Shown: positions 14,869 through 24,252, numbered from the stretch's first letter. The stretch: 33,273 nt of DNA from JBMZCV01 sp049613665 (GCA_049613665.1 JBMZCV010000040.1:1-33273); one strand, 5' to 3'. The notes: generated from the sequence alone by a model not told the origin. Numbers and translations: made by a program.

Positions 14869-17373
14869 TTACTGTTCTACCTCTTGCGTCGGTTCTTTTT
14901 TTGTTATCGTTATTTTATCGTCATCATCAAGGTCGATTATTAATACATCTCCCTCATTGAGTTTGGCATTCAAGATTTCTTCGGCTAATGGGTCTTCCAA
15001 GTAACGCTGAATAGCTCTATGTAGTGGTCTTGCTCCAAATTTAGGGTCATATCCTTTGTCTGCCAAAAAGCCTTTTGCTGCTTCTGACAACTCTAATGTA
15101 TAGCCCATTTTGCCTACTCTCATAAACAAATCTTTCAAGGCAATATCTATTATCTCAAAGATTTGCGAGCGGTCAAGTGTGTTAAATACCACAACATCAT
15201 CTATACGGTTTAGAAATTCAGGGGCAAAAATTTTGTTCAATTCGCCTCTTAAAATACTTTTGTCGCCATCTTCTCGTGAGGCAGAAGGCATCAATCCTTT
15301 GATGGTGCTACCTGCTCGCTGAATACCGACATTTGAAGTCATGATAATCAAAGTATTTTTGAAATCTACTTTGCGGCCGAGTCCATCAGTCAATTGTCCA
15401 TCGTCTAAGACTTGCAACAAAATATTGAATACGTCACGGTGTGCTTTTTCGATTTCATCGAGCAAAATAACAGAATAAGGTTTGCGTCTTACTCTCTCAG
15501 TCAGTTGCCCACCTTCTTCATATCCTACATAGCCTGGAGGTGCACCAATAAGTCGAGAAACAGAGAATTTTTCCATATACTCACTCATATCAATACGAAT
15601 AAGTGTGTCTTCGGTGTCGAAAAGATAACGAGCCAAAGCTTTTGCTAACTCTGTTTTACCAACACCTGTTGGGCCTAAAAAGACAAATGAACCAATTGGT
15701 TTTTTAGGGTCTTTCAAGCCAACTCGATTTCTCTGTATAGCTTTTGTTACTTTTTTAACAGCTTCATCTTGGCCAATAATTTCTTCTTTCAAATCGGCCG
15801 CCATATTCACAAGCTTGTTGCTTTCACTTTGTGCTACTCGTTTTACAGGAATGCCTGTCATCATTGCAACTACTTCGGCAATATCGTCTTCATCAACAGG
15901 ATAACGTTTTGTTTTCGATTCGTCTTCCCAACGTTTTTTAGCCTGTTCGAGTTCTTCTATCAAACGTTTTTCTTTGTCACGCAGACGTGCTGCTTCTTCA
16001 TAGCGTTGGCTTTTGACCACTCTATTTTTTTCAGCTTTTACCTCTTCAATACGCTCTTCGAGTTCAAGAATAGCCTTCGGAACATGAATATTTTTTAGGT
16101 GTACCCTCGCTCCTACTTCGTCTAATACATCAATCGCTTTATCTGGCAAAAATCTATCTGTGATATAGCGAGAACTCAATGTTACACACGCTTTTATTGC
16201 TGCTTCTGTATAGTTTACATTGTGGTAATCTTCATATTTGTCTTTAATATTGGTCAAGATATGAATAGATTCTTCCACGCTTGGCGGATCAACAATTACC
16301 TTTTGAAAACGACGGTCTAACGCACCATCTTTTTCTATATATTGACGATATTCGTCCAAAGTCGAAGCACCAATACATTGCAGTTCGCCACGAGCCAAAG
16401 CTGGTTTGAAAATATTTGACGCATCTAGCGAGCCAGTAGCACCGCCAGCACCTACGATAGTATGAATTTCGTCGATAAACAAGATAACGTCTCTGTTTTT
16501 TTCCAACTCATTCATAATGGCTTTCATACGCTCTTCAAACTGTCCACGATATTTTGTGCCAGCAACCAAAGCCGCCAAATCAAGCATTACGATTCGTTTG
16601 TCAAACAAGACTCTCGATACTTTTCGCTGAATAATACGCAAAGCCAAGCCTTCTACAATTGCTGTTTTTCCTACGCCGGGTTCGCCTATCAAAATAGGAT
16701 TATTTTTCTTTCTCCGACTCAATATTTGCGATACTCGCTCTATTTCAGTTTCACGGCCAACAATTGGATCAAGTTTGCTTTCTTCTGCTAACTTTGTAAT
16801 ATCACGCCCAAAATTATCTAAAACAGGAGTTCTTGACTTTGCCGCACTTTTTCGTGATGATGACTGAAAGCCACTTCTTCTTTCTTCATCATAATCGTGG
16901 TCTGGGTCATTCGGATGTTCATCCGTAATTTTGTTGTGTTTTACATAGTCCAATTCTGTTTTAAAAGTATCATAGCTCACATCAAACTGACGCATGATAT
17001 GTGCAGCCGCATTCTCCTTATTTTTCAAAATAGAAAGCATGAGGTGTTCTGTTCCTATGATTTCGTTTTTCAACATTTTGGCCTCCAAAACCGTTACTTT
17101 CAGTGTTTTTTCAGCATTTTTCGTTAGTGGCAAATTGCTTGCATTAACTGTTCCGTGTGATATACGTCCTCTCATATTATCTTCCAATGCTTTTCGTAAC
17201 AAGATAATATCTATATTTAGTGAACGTAACACTTTCACGGCTACGCTATCGCCTTCACGCAATAAGCCCAACAAAAGATGCTCTATATCTATATGATTAT
17301 GGTTAAGACGAAGTGCTTCCTCTTTGCTATAAGTAATTACTTCTTTAACCTTTGGTGAAAATTTTGCTTCCAT
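14869..17373 (-). CDS. clpC: ATP-dependent Clp protease ATP-binding subunit ClpC
   Basis: 834 residues, normal for ClpC. Two Clp_N repeats (about 1-150, each with an EHLLLGLL/EHLMLSIL-type motif); NBD1 with Walker A GEPGVGKT at 230-237 and Walker B VILFIDEIHT; a UVR-type coiled middle region (about 435-480) typical of ClpC rather than ClpB; NBD2 with Walker A GPTGVGKT near 567 and Walker B VILLDEIEKAH; then the D2-small domain ending near the C-terminus. It unfolds substrates for ClpP. The ClpP-docking loop between NVGIQRAG and FAPEFLNR has IKGLMP where IGL/VGF-like tripeptides are expected. It stands alone, with its own terminator. Confidence 0.96.
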   Translation of the reverse strand: MEAKFSPKVKEVITYSKEEALRLNHNHIDIEHLLLGLLREGDSVAVKVLRSLNIDIILLRKALEDNMRGRISHGTVNASNLPLTKNAEKTLKVTVLEAKMLKNEIIGTEHLMLSILKNKENAAAHIMRQFDVSYDTFKTELDYVKHNKITDEHPNDPDHDYDEERRSGFQSSSRKSAAKSRTPVLDNFGRDITKLAEESKLDPIVGRETEIERVSQILSRRKKNNPILIGEPGVGKTAIVEGLALRIIQRKVSRVLFDKRIVMLDLAALVAGTKYRGQFEERMKAIMNELEKNRDVILFIDEIHTIVGAGGATGSLDASNIFKPALARGELQCIGASTLDEYRQYIEKDGALDRRFQKVIVDPPSVEESIHILTNIKDKYEDYHNVNYTEAAIKACVTLSSRYITDRFLPDKAIDVLDEVGARVHLKNIHVPKAILELEERIEEVKAEKNRVVKSQRYEEAARLRDKEKRLIEELEQAKKRWEDESKTKRYPVDEDDIAEVVAMMTGIPVKRVAQSESNKLVNMAADLKEEIIGQDEAVKKVTKAIQRNRVGLKDPKKPIGSFVFLGPTGVGKTELAKALARYLFDTEDTLIRIDMSEYMEKFSVSRLIGAPPGYVGYEEGGQLTERVRRKPYSVILLDEIEKAHRDVFNILLQVLDDGQLTDGLGRKVDFKNTLIIMTSNVGIQRAGSTIKGLMPSASREDGDKSILRGELNKIFAPEFLNRIDDVVVFNTLDRSQIFEIIDIALKDLFMRVGKMGYTLELSEAAKGFLADKGYDPKFGARPLHRAIQRYLEDPLAEEILNAKLNEGDVLIIDLDDDDKITITKKEPTQEVEQ

Positions 17374-17821
17374 ATTTTGTAATATCTCAAAAATCGAACC
17401 TAAAAAAAAAATTCCTAATAATGTGGTAATAAAATGTAATTTTGTCGCTTTTGCTTATTGAATATCGGAAAAATAGTCATCATAAGCAAGTAAATATGTC
17501 AGATTGTCGGCTTTTATTCATTTTTTTTAGTTTTTGGCTAAAAGTTTAGAACTTTCAAAATTTGTGCTAACACATAAACATTCAATTTGTTAGTTTCAAC
17601 AATTCGTCATTTATCTTTATCTAACTACTTACATCATTCTTCTAAAGTTGCTACAATTTAACATTTTTATACTAATTATACAAGCTAAACTGTAAATAGT
17701 TTTGCTTTTTGGGAAAAAAGTTGTATGCCTTAGACTGAAACTTTTTTTCATCAAAAAAGTTTGCTATCCTTTAAACTGATTTGTTGTAGTTTTTATTTTG
17801 TCATAGACTTTGAAATGAAAA
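17374..17821. other. Intergenic region, no gene seen
   Basis: AT-rich spacer upstream of clpC, which must carry the clpC promoter; I find no clear TAnnTTTG with a spaced TTG. The part 17690-17800 (GACTGAAACTTTTTTTCATC and nearby) faintly resembles the MITE core but does not align convincingly. Confidence 0.4.
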
Positions 17822-18189
17822 TTATCTATTTATTACAAACCGCTTCACAATAGTCTTACCATCGTTTTTAAACTGCAAAAAATAGCTTCCAATAGGCAAG
17901 GTAGAAATATTAAATTCATTTGTCAATGATTCGGACATTTTTTTATAACAATCTTCAGTTGAATAAAAAAACGCCTTTTGACAAGAGAAACATACTTTTT
18001 TTCAGTTCAAAAGGCTAAAAATTTGCAAATATTGCCACCTTAGCCTAAAAAAAATAATATGTTTAAGCCTTTGATAAAAAAATGTATAATGTCCGAACTA
18101 TTGTTTGTAAAATCTTGCTCTAGCACTTTTTTGCCCAAAACATTAAAAATGCTCATTGTTGTAAAACAAAATTTACCAACTAAGTGTTT
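17822..18189 (-). pseudogene. Remnant of a T9SS sorting-domain gene, split by MITE-1
   Basis: On the minus strand, 18189-18104 reads ...FTTMSIFNVLGKKVLEQDFT and 17923-17822 reads NEFNISTLPIGSYFLQFKND, then GKTIVKRFVINR and stop. Together these make the last part of a type A T9SS C-terminal sorting domain (the IFNVLGKKV, LPIGSYFLQF and KRFVI blocks are characteristic). The two halves are separated by a 180-bp MITE-1; removing it with one ACAAA duplicate rejoins them in frame. A further in-frame stop at 18190-18192 cuts off anything upstream, so only the tail of the gene survives. Confidence 0.82.
17924..18103 (-). mobile_element. MITE-1 copy D
   Basis: 180 bp, inverted relative to the copy at 4853 and about 90% alike by eye over its whole length. 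The ends are CAATGATTCGGACAT (plus-strand left) and CAATAGTTCGGACAT (right end, reverse complement). It is flanked by TTTGT on both sides (17919-17923 and 18104-18108), a perfect 5-bp target duplication. Inserted in a T9SS sorting-domain remnant. Confidence 0.9.
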
Positions 18190-18286
18190 TTAATTTTTAT
18201 GAACCTCATCGCTACCAAAACTGTTACACTTACGAAAATGATTTTTTAAGTCATTCCTCTTTTTTTAGTAAAAAAATATTGCGTCA

Positions 18287-18934
18287 ATGTATCACCGCAA
18301 CATCATACAAAAATGGATTGCCAACGGCGAAGGCCCCAATTTAGATTTTAAACAAACTATTACATCAGCCGCAAAAATCTCACGTTCTATCGTTGCGTTT
18401 GCCAATAGCAGAGGTGGAAAAATCGTTGTGGGTATAGGCGACCATGGCCACATCATAGGCGTAGATGCCGACGAAGAAATGTATGAACTCGAAAAGTCGG
18501 CTGCTAAGTTTTGTGCGCCAGCTATTGAGTTGGAGTTTGAAAAATATTTGCATCATGGAAAAATGATTTTGATTGCTCATGTTGCAGAGAGTAACAAAAA
18601 GCCACATTTTGCGATTGACAAAAAACGTAGGCAAAAAATATATGTTCGGATTGCAGATGAATGCGTTGTACCCAACAAAACCATCGAAAAATTATTGTTA
18701 GATGGCGACATGAATTATTTGCAACGCAACCATCAATATACGAACCTAAAACGAAATTTGTTGGAGTATTTCACGAAGCAAAAAACAATTAATGTGGCTC
18801 AATATATGCAGCTACGCAAATCTACGGAACGAAACGCTAATCGTGCTTTGACAGATTTGCTTTTTGAAGGTTTTTTGCAAAAGAAAACAGCAGATAGTTT
18901 TTTGCTAAATCCGACACATTATAGGTTTAAATAA
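18287..18934 (+). CDS. AlbA_2 (Schlafen-type) putative DNA-binding protein
   Basis: 215 residues. The N-terminal 130 residues match the AlbA_2/Schlafen domain: GEGPNLDFKQTI, then SRSIVAFANSRGGKIVVGIGD and HIIGVD, then KIYVRIADECVVPNKT. The C-terminal part (about 140-215) looks like a winged helix (NVAQYMQLRKS, NRALTDLLFEGFLQKK). Such proteins are commonly annotated as ATP-binding or transcriptional regulators; some relatives act in defence. This is shorter than the usual 350-500-residue bacterial forms because the ATPase-like C-terminus is absent. It lies between a broken gene and an EVE-domain gene, in repeat-rich surroundings. Confidence 0.78.
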   Translation: MYHRNIIQKWIANGEGPNLDFKQTITSAAKISRSIVAFANSRGGKIVVGIGDHGHIIGVDADEEMYELEKSAAKFCAPAIELEFEKYLHHGKMILIAHVAESNKKPHFAIDKKRRQKIYVRIADECVVPNKTIEKLLLDGDMNYLQRNHQYTNLKRNLLEYFTKQKTINVAQYMQLRKSTERNANRALTDLLFEGFLQKKTADSFLLNPTHYRFK

Positions 18935-18940
18935 TAGACT

Positions 18941-19081
18941 TTATTCACAAAAGTTTTAAATGAGCGACAATAGGAAAATAAGGTGGTAGGCATTTTGAAA
19001 AAAATTGCTAAAAGCACCAATCTAATTTTTATCTTGACGCAATGATATTAGTGTTTTCGCTTACACTTTTTTTGTGAATAA
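18941..19081. repeat. 141-bp element with 12-bp perfect inverted ends
   Basis: TTATTCACAAAA (18941-18952) and TTTTGTGAATAA (19070-19081) are perfect inverted repeats. Inside is AGGTGGTAGGCA, also found at 8024. The right end in reverse complement (ATTATTCACAAAAAAAGTGT, then AAGCGAAAA) resembles 7928-7960. No clear target duplication. Possibly a third MITE-like family. Confidence 0.55.
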
Positions 19082-19192
19082 TACCTAATAATTATGAATT
19101 TGTTTAAATGCAAAACGAGTATTTAGGAAAAATAATTTAGTTCCTTATTTTTTTTAACACTCATTATCAAACAATTATAAATTAAGAAAAAA

Positions 19193-19600
19193 ATGAATTA
19201 TTGGTTAGTAAAAGCTGGGCCACACGAATATACTTGGGAAGAGTTTGAAGGTTTTGGCACGGATTATTGGGACGGTGTTCGCAATTATCAGGCTCGCAAC
19301 AATATGAAAGCTATGCAAAAAGACGATTTGGTTTTCTTTTATCGCAGCGTAAAAAAGCCAGCAGTTATTGGTTTGGCGAAGGTAGCACGAGAGCATTATC
19401 AAGACCCAACGACAGACGATACACGTTGGGTAGCCGTAGATTTGAGTGTAGTGAATAAGCTAAAAAATGAAGTCAGTTTGGCACAAGTGAAAGCAGATGA
19501 GCGTTTGCAACAAGTGGCTCTTGTTCGCCAAAGTCGCTTGTCGGTGATGCCTTTAAAAAAAGAAGAATTTGATGTTATTTTGGAATTGAGCGAAGGATAA
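19193..19600 (+). CDS. EVE-domain protein
   Basis: 135 residues, essentially one EVE domain: MNYWLVKAGPHEYTWEEF at the start, WDGVRNYQARNNMKAM, DLVFFYRSVKKPAVIGLAKV, then WVAVDL and a final SRLSVMPL. EVE is a PUA-fold module that binds modified bases in nucleic acid and in prokaryotes is often found as a stand-alone protein or near restriction and defence genes. Its neighbour is an AlbA_2/Schlafen-type gene. No Shine-Dalgarno; an A-rich leader precedes ATG. Confidence 0.9.
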   Translation: MNYWLVKAGPHEYTWEEFEGFGTDYWDGVRNYQARNNMKAMQKDDLVFFYRSVKKPAVIGLAKVAREHYQDPTTDDTRWVAVDLSVVNKLKNEVSLAQVKADERLQQVALVRQSRLSVMPLKKEEFDVILELSEG

Positions 19601-19656
19601 GTTTTAGTTTTTAGTTTTTAGTTTTTAGTTTTTAGTTTTTAGTTTTTAGTTTTTAG
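19601..19656 (+). repeat. Heptamer tandem repeat GTTTTTA
   Basis: About seven to eight direct copies of GTTTTTA (first unit one T shorter) immediately after the EVE stop. Probably slippage-prone, non-coding. Confidence 0.9.
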
Positions 19657-19733
19657 TCCAAATTCGTTTTTTAGATTGCTTTGCAGGCTCGCAAGGACAA
19701 AAATCACTTGTTACTTTTTTCTGATAAATAAAA

Positions 19734-19775
19734 AAAAAGGTGAAAAGCACATTAAAAATGCTTTTCACCTTTTTT
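19734..19775. terminator. Bidirectional terminator between the EVE and ABC-F genes
   Basis: AAAAAGGTGAAAAGCA and TGCTTTTCACCTTTTT form a 16-bp stem around a 9-base loop, with A and T runs at the ends. It sits 24 bp from the ABC-F stop (minus) and follows the EVE gene (plus), so it can serve both. Confidence 0.88.
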
Positions 19776-19798
19776 ATATAATTTTTTTCTGCAAAAAA

Positions 19799-21433
19799 CT
19801 AAGCCGTTACTGTGCCTAACAAAGCTTCTCTTTGTTGTTTAATTCTAGCAGATTTTAGATAATCTTCATAATTTAACAAACTATCAATAATACCATTTGG
19901 CGTAAGCTCTATCACACGATTTGCTACCGATTGCGTAAGTTGATGGTCATGTGATGTAAAAATCATATTGCCTTTAAAATCAGCCAAAGCAGTATTCAAT
20001 ACCGTTATCGATTCCAAGTCAAGGTGATTCGTAGGTTCATCAAGTAGCAAGAAATTTGGAAAGCGAAGCATCATTTTCGACAACATGCAACGCACCTTCT
20101 CTCCTCCCGACAAAACGCTAGAGTTTTTGTGTACTTCATCGCCAGAAAATAACATTCTACCCAAAAATCCACGCACAAATTGCTCATCTTTATTTTCGGA
20201 ATACTGACGCAACCAATTTATTAAATCTAAATCTTGGTCGTTTGAAAAATATTCGTGATTTTCGTTAGGCAAATATTCTACCGTAATGGTTTGCCCAAAT
20301 TCAATTTTACCAGAATCTGGTGCTATTTTGCCTGAAAGCACCTCAAAAAAAGCGGTTAAAGCGGCTGTTTCGTGAGCAATCAAGGCTATCTTTTCGCCAT
20401 GATTGAGCGTAAAGCTGGCATCTTTGAAAAAATAATGGCCATCTTCGTGCTTTTTACTCAAGTTTTCTACATTCAATATCTGGCCACCAGGTTCTCTATC
20501 TGGCTGAAAATTGATGAAAGGATATTTACGGCTCGAAGGCTGTATATCTTCAATATTCAATTTTTCTAATGCTTTTTTACGGCTAGTTGCCTGACGAGAT
20601 TTGGAAGCATTGGCACTAAAACGCTGAATAAACTCTATCAATTCTTTGCGTTTTTGCTCTGTTTTCTTATTTCTATTGGCCATCTGACGAGTCATCAACT
20701 GACTTGTTTCGTACCAAAAAGTGTAGTTACCTGTAAAAATACGAATTTGGCGGAAGTCAATATCCGTAACGTGCGTACAAACCATATCGAGGAAATAACG
20801 GTCGTGCGAAACAACGATAACTGTATTTTTGAAATCGGCAAGAAAATCGGCTAACCATGTGATAGTGTTTGCGTCAAGGTCGTTTGTAGGCTCATCGAGT
20901 AGCAAAATATCGGGATTTCCGAATAATGCTTGTGCTAACAATACTTTTACTTTTTCAGAACCACTCAACTCGCTCATGTTTTTGTAGTGCAAATGTTCTT
21001 TTACACCCAAGTTGCTCAACAATTCGGCAGCATCGCTTTCGGCCATCCAGCCGCCCATTTCGCCATATTCGCCTTCCAACTCAGCAGCTCGCATTCCGTC
21101 TTCATCTGTTGCATCTGGGTTCATATAAATAGCTTCTTTTTCTACCATGACTTCGTACATTTTTTTATGTCCCATAATCACAGTATTCAACACCTGATGC
21201 TCTTCAAATTCAAAGTGGTTCTGTTTCAAAACCGCCATTCTATTTCCAGGTTCGAGGTTTACATGGCCTCTTGTTGGGTCTATTTCGCCCGAAAGTATTT
21301 TCAAAAAAGTAGATTTGCCTGCTCCGTTTGCTCCAATCACACCGTAACAGTTTCCTCGTGTGAATTTTAGATTAACTTCATCAAACAAAATTCTTTTTCC
21401 GTATTGTAGTCCTAAGTTACTTACTGTTAGCAT
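19799..21433 (-). CDS. ABC-F family protein, YbiT-like
   Basis: 544 residues, two ABC domains in one chain, no membrane segments. NBD1: Walker A GANGAGKST (about 34-42), signature LSGSEK, Walker B ILLLDEPTNDLD, switch His in VVSHDRYFLD. The linker carries FSANASKSRQATSRKKALEK, typical of the YbiT branch. NBD2: signature LSGGEK, Walker B LLLDEPTNHLD and switch TSHDHQL are intact, but the Walker A position reads IAHETAALTA instead of GxxGxGKT. Family role: binding the ribosomal E site and modulating translation. It starts 152 bp from the stop of the upstream TonB-receptor gene and has its own terminator. Confidence 0.93.
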   Translation of the reverse strand: MLTVSNLGLQYGKRILFDEVNLKFTRGNCYGVIGANGAGKSTFLKILSGEIDPTRGHVNLEPGNRMAVLKQNHFEFEEHQVLNTVIMGHKKMYEVMVEKEAIYMNPDATDEDGMRAAELEGEYGEMGGWMAESDAAELLSNLGVKEHLHYKNMSELSGSEKVKVLLAQALFGNPDILLLDEPTNDLDANTITWLADFLADFKNTVIVVSHDRYFLDMVCTHVTDIDFRQIRIFTGNYTFWYETSQLMTRQMANRNKKTEQKRKELIEFIQRFSANASKSRQATSRKKALEKLNIEDIQPSSRKYPFINFQPDREPGGQILNVENLSKKHEDGHYFFKDASFTLNHGEKIALIAHETAALTAFFEVLSGKIAPDSGKIEFGQTITVEYLPNENHEYFSNDQDLDLINWLRQYSENKDEQFVRGFLGRMLFSGDEVHKNSSVLSGGEKVRCMLSKMMLRFPNFLLLDEPTNHLDLESITVLNTALADFKGNMIFTSHDHQLTQSVANRVIELTPNGIIDSLLNYEDYLKSARIKQQREALLGTVTA

Positions 21434-21585
21434 TTTTTTATATCATTTTTTTTATCATTACTAGCTTTACTTACTTTCTTTCAAAAGCAACTTGTAAAAC
21501 GGTCGCAAAGATAGTGATTTTTTTTTATTTTATAGTCAGAAGTTAATGGCATTTTGAACTAAAGACTAAAAATTAAATCTAAAAA

Positions 21586-24087
21586 CTAGAAACTCCTATT
21601 CCATGAAACAGATGGCAAAATAGGAATGATACTTACTTGTTTGTAAACATTTTTGTAAGTGCCATCAGCTTCTCGTTCTGAGTCGATATATAAGAAAAAT
21701 GGATTTTTGCGATTATATACGTTGTAAAAGCCGACATTCCAACGTCTTTCGCCATGTTTTTTCTTTTTTATGAAACTTGCTCCAATATCGAAACGATGAT
21801 AATTTGCCATACGAAAGCCGTTTCTGCTATCGTAGTGTTTGATTGTGCCATAGCCAAATGGATTGTTATAATAAGATAAGGCTTCGGCAGCAGAATTGTA
21901 AGGCAAATTTGCACGCTCATAGGTAGCCAAAGCAAGTGTTACGGCATTTCCTGTACCAAAAACCCAATTGGCAGAAACTTCTATTCTATCATTGAATTTG
22001 TGCATGATGGCGATAGCAATGTCGTGTCGACGGTCGTATTTGTAGGGGAAAGTTTCGCCAAAATTAATTTCTTCAAAAGTTCTATTTGTCCACGAAAGCG
22101 TGTAGCCTATCCAGCCTGTTGTGTTTCCTTTTTTTTGCTGCATCAAAAGTTCCACGCCATAAGCTTTGCCTTTTCCTATTTCTACTTGGTTTTGCCAATC
22201 ATTGCCTTGTGAGCCAATATCGCCACTCAAATAGCTCGCTCCATCTTTGTAGGCAATCAAGTTGTTCATAGCTTTATAATATCCTTCAACACTTAGTTCC
22301 AAACCATTGAGCAAAGTGTGTGCTACGCCAGCCGCTACTTGTCGAGAGTTTTGAGGTAATATTTTTTTGGTGGCAGGCACCCATAAATCTGTCGGCAAAT
22401 CTACGGCACTACTGTTGCTCAAGAGATGAATATATTGCGTCATATTGGCATAAGAAGCCTTCAAAGACCAACGATTTTTGAGTAGATAACGAGCCGAAAA
22501 ACGAGGTTGTAAGCTCTGAAACAAAGTATCATCTACGGCAAAGCCAGAATAATGCAGGCCGACATTTGCTTTAAAATGTTTTCCTATACGAATATCATCT
22601 TCTATATAAGCAGCATATTCTAAGGCATTTACAAAACTTTCGTTGAGCAATGTGTCCAAAGTTTCGCCAGCTTCCTCACCATTTATGCTAAACTCCAAGC
22701 CACCAGGCTGAAAATAATGTTGTGTAGCATTGACACCAAATTTGAGATAGTGTTGTGGCGATGGCACGAAATCGAAATCTATTTTTCCACCAAAATCTCT
22801 AATACCCGAAAAATATTCAAATCCAGAATTTTCACGAAGTTCCTCCTCTTCCAAATTAAATTCAGGCTGTGCTTTTTGCAAAAAATAATCTTTCGAATTG
22901 TAGCCAATACTCATATTGTAATTGCTATATGTAATTGCTACATTACTAAACATTTTTGGCGATAAAACGTGATTCCATCTCAACATAGAAGTGATATTTC
23001 CCCAGCCAGTATTTGCTCCATAATCGCTATCATATTTTGAAAATTGGTCTTCGTACTCGCTTTTTTCAGTAAAATAAAAACGGTCATTTCCCATGTAAGC
23101 ACTCAAATAAATGCGGTCTTTATCTGAAAATTTATGATTGATTTTTGCGTTTAAATCATAAAAATAATAACCTCCATAAGCTCTATACTCTTCGGTTGTG
23201 CCTGCTGGTAATGGTTCTTTTGCACTATTATTTGCCAACAAAATGAAAGGGCGTGCCAAGACATCAATGTAAGTTCTTCGACCCGAAATGATAAATGATG
23301 TTTTGTCTTTTATGATTGGGCCTTCCAGCGTAAGTTTGCTAGAAATAAGTCCAATGCTTGCCGAGCCGCTTATTTTTTTCATATTGCCTTCTTTCATTCT
23401 AATGTCAATAACAGAAGAAAGACGGCCGCCATAGCGAGCAGGAAAACCACCTTTGATGAGTTCGACGCTATTGATAGCATCGGCATTGAATACGGAAAAG
23501 AAGCCAAAAAGGTGAGACGCATTGTAAACAGGTACGCCATCAAGTAAAATGAGATTTTGGTCAGGGCCTCCTCCTCGTACATACAAACCGCTAGAACCCT
23601 CGCTACCAGACTGAATACCAGGAAGCAGTTGCAAGGCTTTCAATACATCTACTTCTCCCAAGAAAGTGGGCAATGATTTAATTTGTTGAATCGGAATGCT
23701 AACAGCACTCATTTGTGAGCGTTCTTCAATCGTTTCGCTCACTTCTGTTGCAATAACTTCTACTTCATTGAGCAATTCGCCCGAACTCAAAGCAATATTG
23801 ATTTGCTTATTTTCGTTTAATAGTATATTTTGATTATAATTATTATAACCAATAAAAGAAACTTTCAGTTGAACAGAATCGGCAGGCAAAGTTAGGCTGA
23901 AAAAGCCATATACATTAGTAGTTGTTCCAACAAAAGTACTTCCTTCATACACATTTGCTCCAATAAGTTTTTCGCCTGTTTGAGCATCTTCCACATAGCC
24001 GCTAATAGTATGTTTTTGTTTTTGTTGTGCAAATGTGACGATGCAAAACAACATTAAACAGCATAACAATTCTATTTTTTTAATCAT
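21586..24087 (-). CDS. TonB-dependent outer-membrane receptor
   Basis: 833 residues from ATG 24087; an upstream ATG at 24120 would only extend in front of the signal peptide. Signal peptide 1-21 (LLCCLMLFCIVTFAQQ). Carboxypeptidase-like regulatory domain (about 25-110: HTISGYVEDAQTGEKLIGAN, YGFFSLTLPA). Plug domain (about 140-245: LKALQLLPGIQSG, SGLYVRGGGPDQNLILLDG, ARYGGRLSSVIDIRM). The rest is a beta-barrel ending SWNRSF with a terminal Phe. It imports an unknown substrate. Receptors of this subtype usually neighbour DUF4249 lipoproteins; none is adjacent here. Confidence 0.93.
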   Translation of the reverse strand: MIKKIELLCCLMLFCIVTFAQQKQKHTISGYVEDAQTGEKLIGANVYEGSTFVGTTTNVYGFFSLTLPADSVQLKVSFIGYNNYNQNILLNENKQINIALSSGELLNEVEVIATEVSETIEERSQMSAVSIPIQQIKSLPTFLGEVDVLKALQLLPGIQSGSEGSSGLYVRGGGPDQNLILLDGVPVYNASHLFGFFSVFNADAINSVELIKGGFPARYGGRLSSVIDIRMKEGNMKKISGSASIGLISSKLTLEGPIIKDKTSFIISGRRTYIDVLARPFILLANNSAKEPLPAGTTEEYRAYGGYYFYDLNAKINHKFSDKDRIYLSAYMGNDRFYFTEKSEYEDQFSKYDSDYGANTGWGNITSMLRWNHVLSPKMFSNVAITYSNYNMSIGYNSKDYFLQKAQPEFNLEEEELRENSGFEYFSGIRDFGGKIDFDFVPSPQHYLKFGVNATQHYFQPGGLEFSINGEEAGETLDTLLNESFVNALEYAAYIEDDIRIGKHFKANVGLHYSGFAVDDTLFQSLQPRFSARYLLKNRWSLKASYANMTQYIHLLSNSSAVDLPTDLWVPATKKILPQNSRQVAAGVAHTLLNGLELSVEGYYKAMNNLIAYKDGASYLSGDIGSQGNDWQNQVEIGKGKAYGVELLMQQKKGNTTGWIGYTLSWTNRTFEEINFGETFPYKYDRRHDIAIAIMHKFNDRIEVSANWVFGTGNAVTLALATYERANLPYNSAAEALSYYNNPFGYGTIKHYDSRNGFRMANYHRFDIGASFIKKKKHGERRWNVGFYNVYNRKNPFFLYIDSEREADGTYKNVYKQVSIIPILPSVSWNRSF

Positions 24088-24187
24088 ATATCTTAGTGAT
24101 TTATAGTTAATAACTAACATTGTATAAAAAAATATACACCATATGTATATTTTTTAGACACAGAAAATACAATTTCCATATAGTACG

Positions 24188-24226
24188 AAAAAAAAACGGT
24201 TAAACAATAACAATATTGTTTAACCG
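24188..24226 (-). terminator. Rho-independent terminator after the fusion enzyme gene
   Basis: CGGTTAAACAATA and TATTGTTTAACCG form a perfect 13-bp stem with a 4-base loop; on the minus strand it is followed by a run of nine T. It lies 26 bp past the stop at 24253. Confidence 0.93.
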
Positions 24227-24252
24227 CTCAGTATAAGTTGTTTAATTAGATG

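Noticed and set aside
19601..19656. GTTTTTA heptamers as a regulatory array
   Set aside because: Simple slippage-type repeat after a stop codon; similar TTTTTAG runs are common in AT-rich genomes.
19661..19710. Possible tRNA or rRNA fragment (GCAGGCTCGCAAGGAC)
   Set aside because: Locally GC-richer but no cloverleaf or recognisable rRNA block can be drawn.
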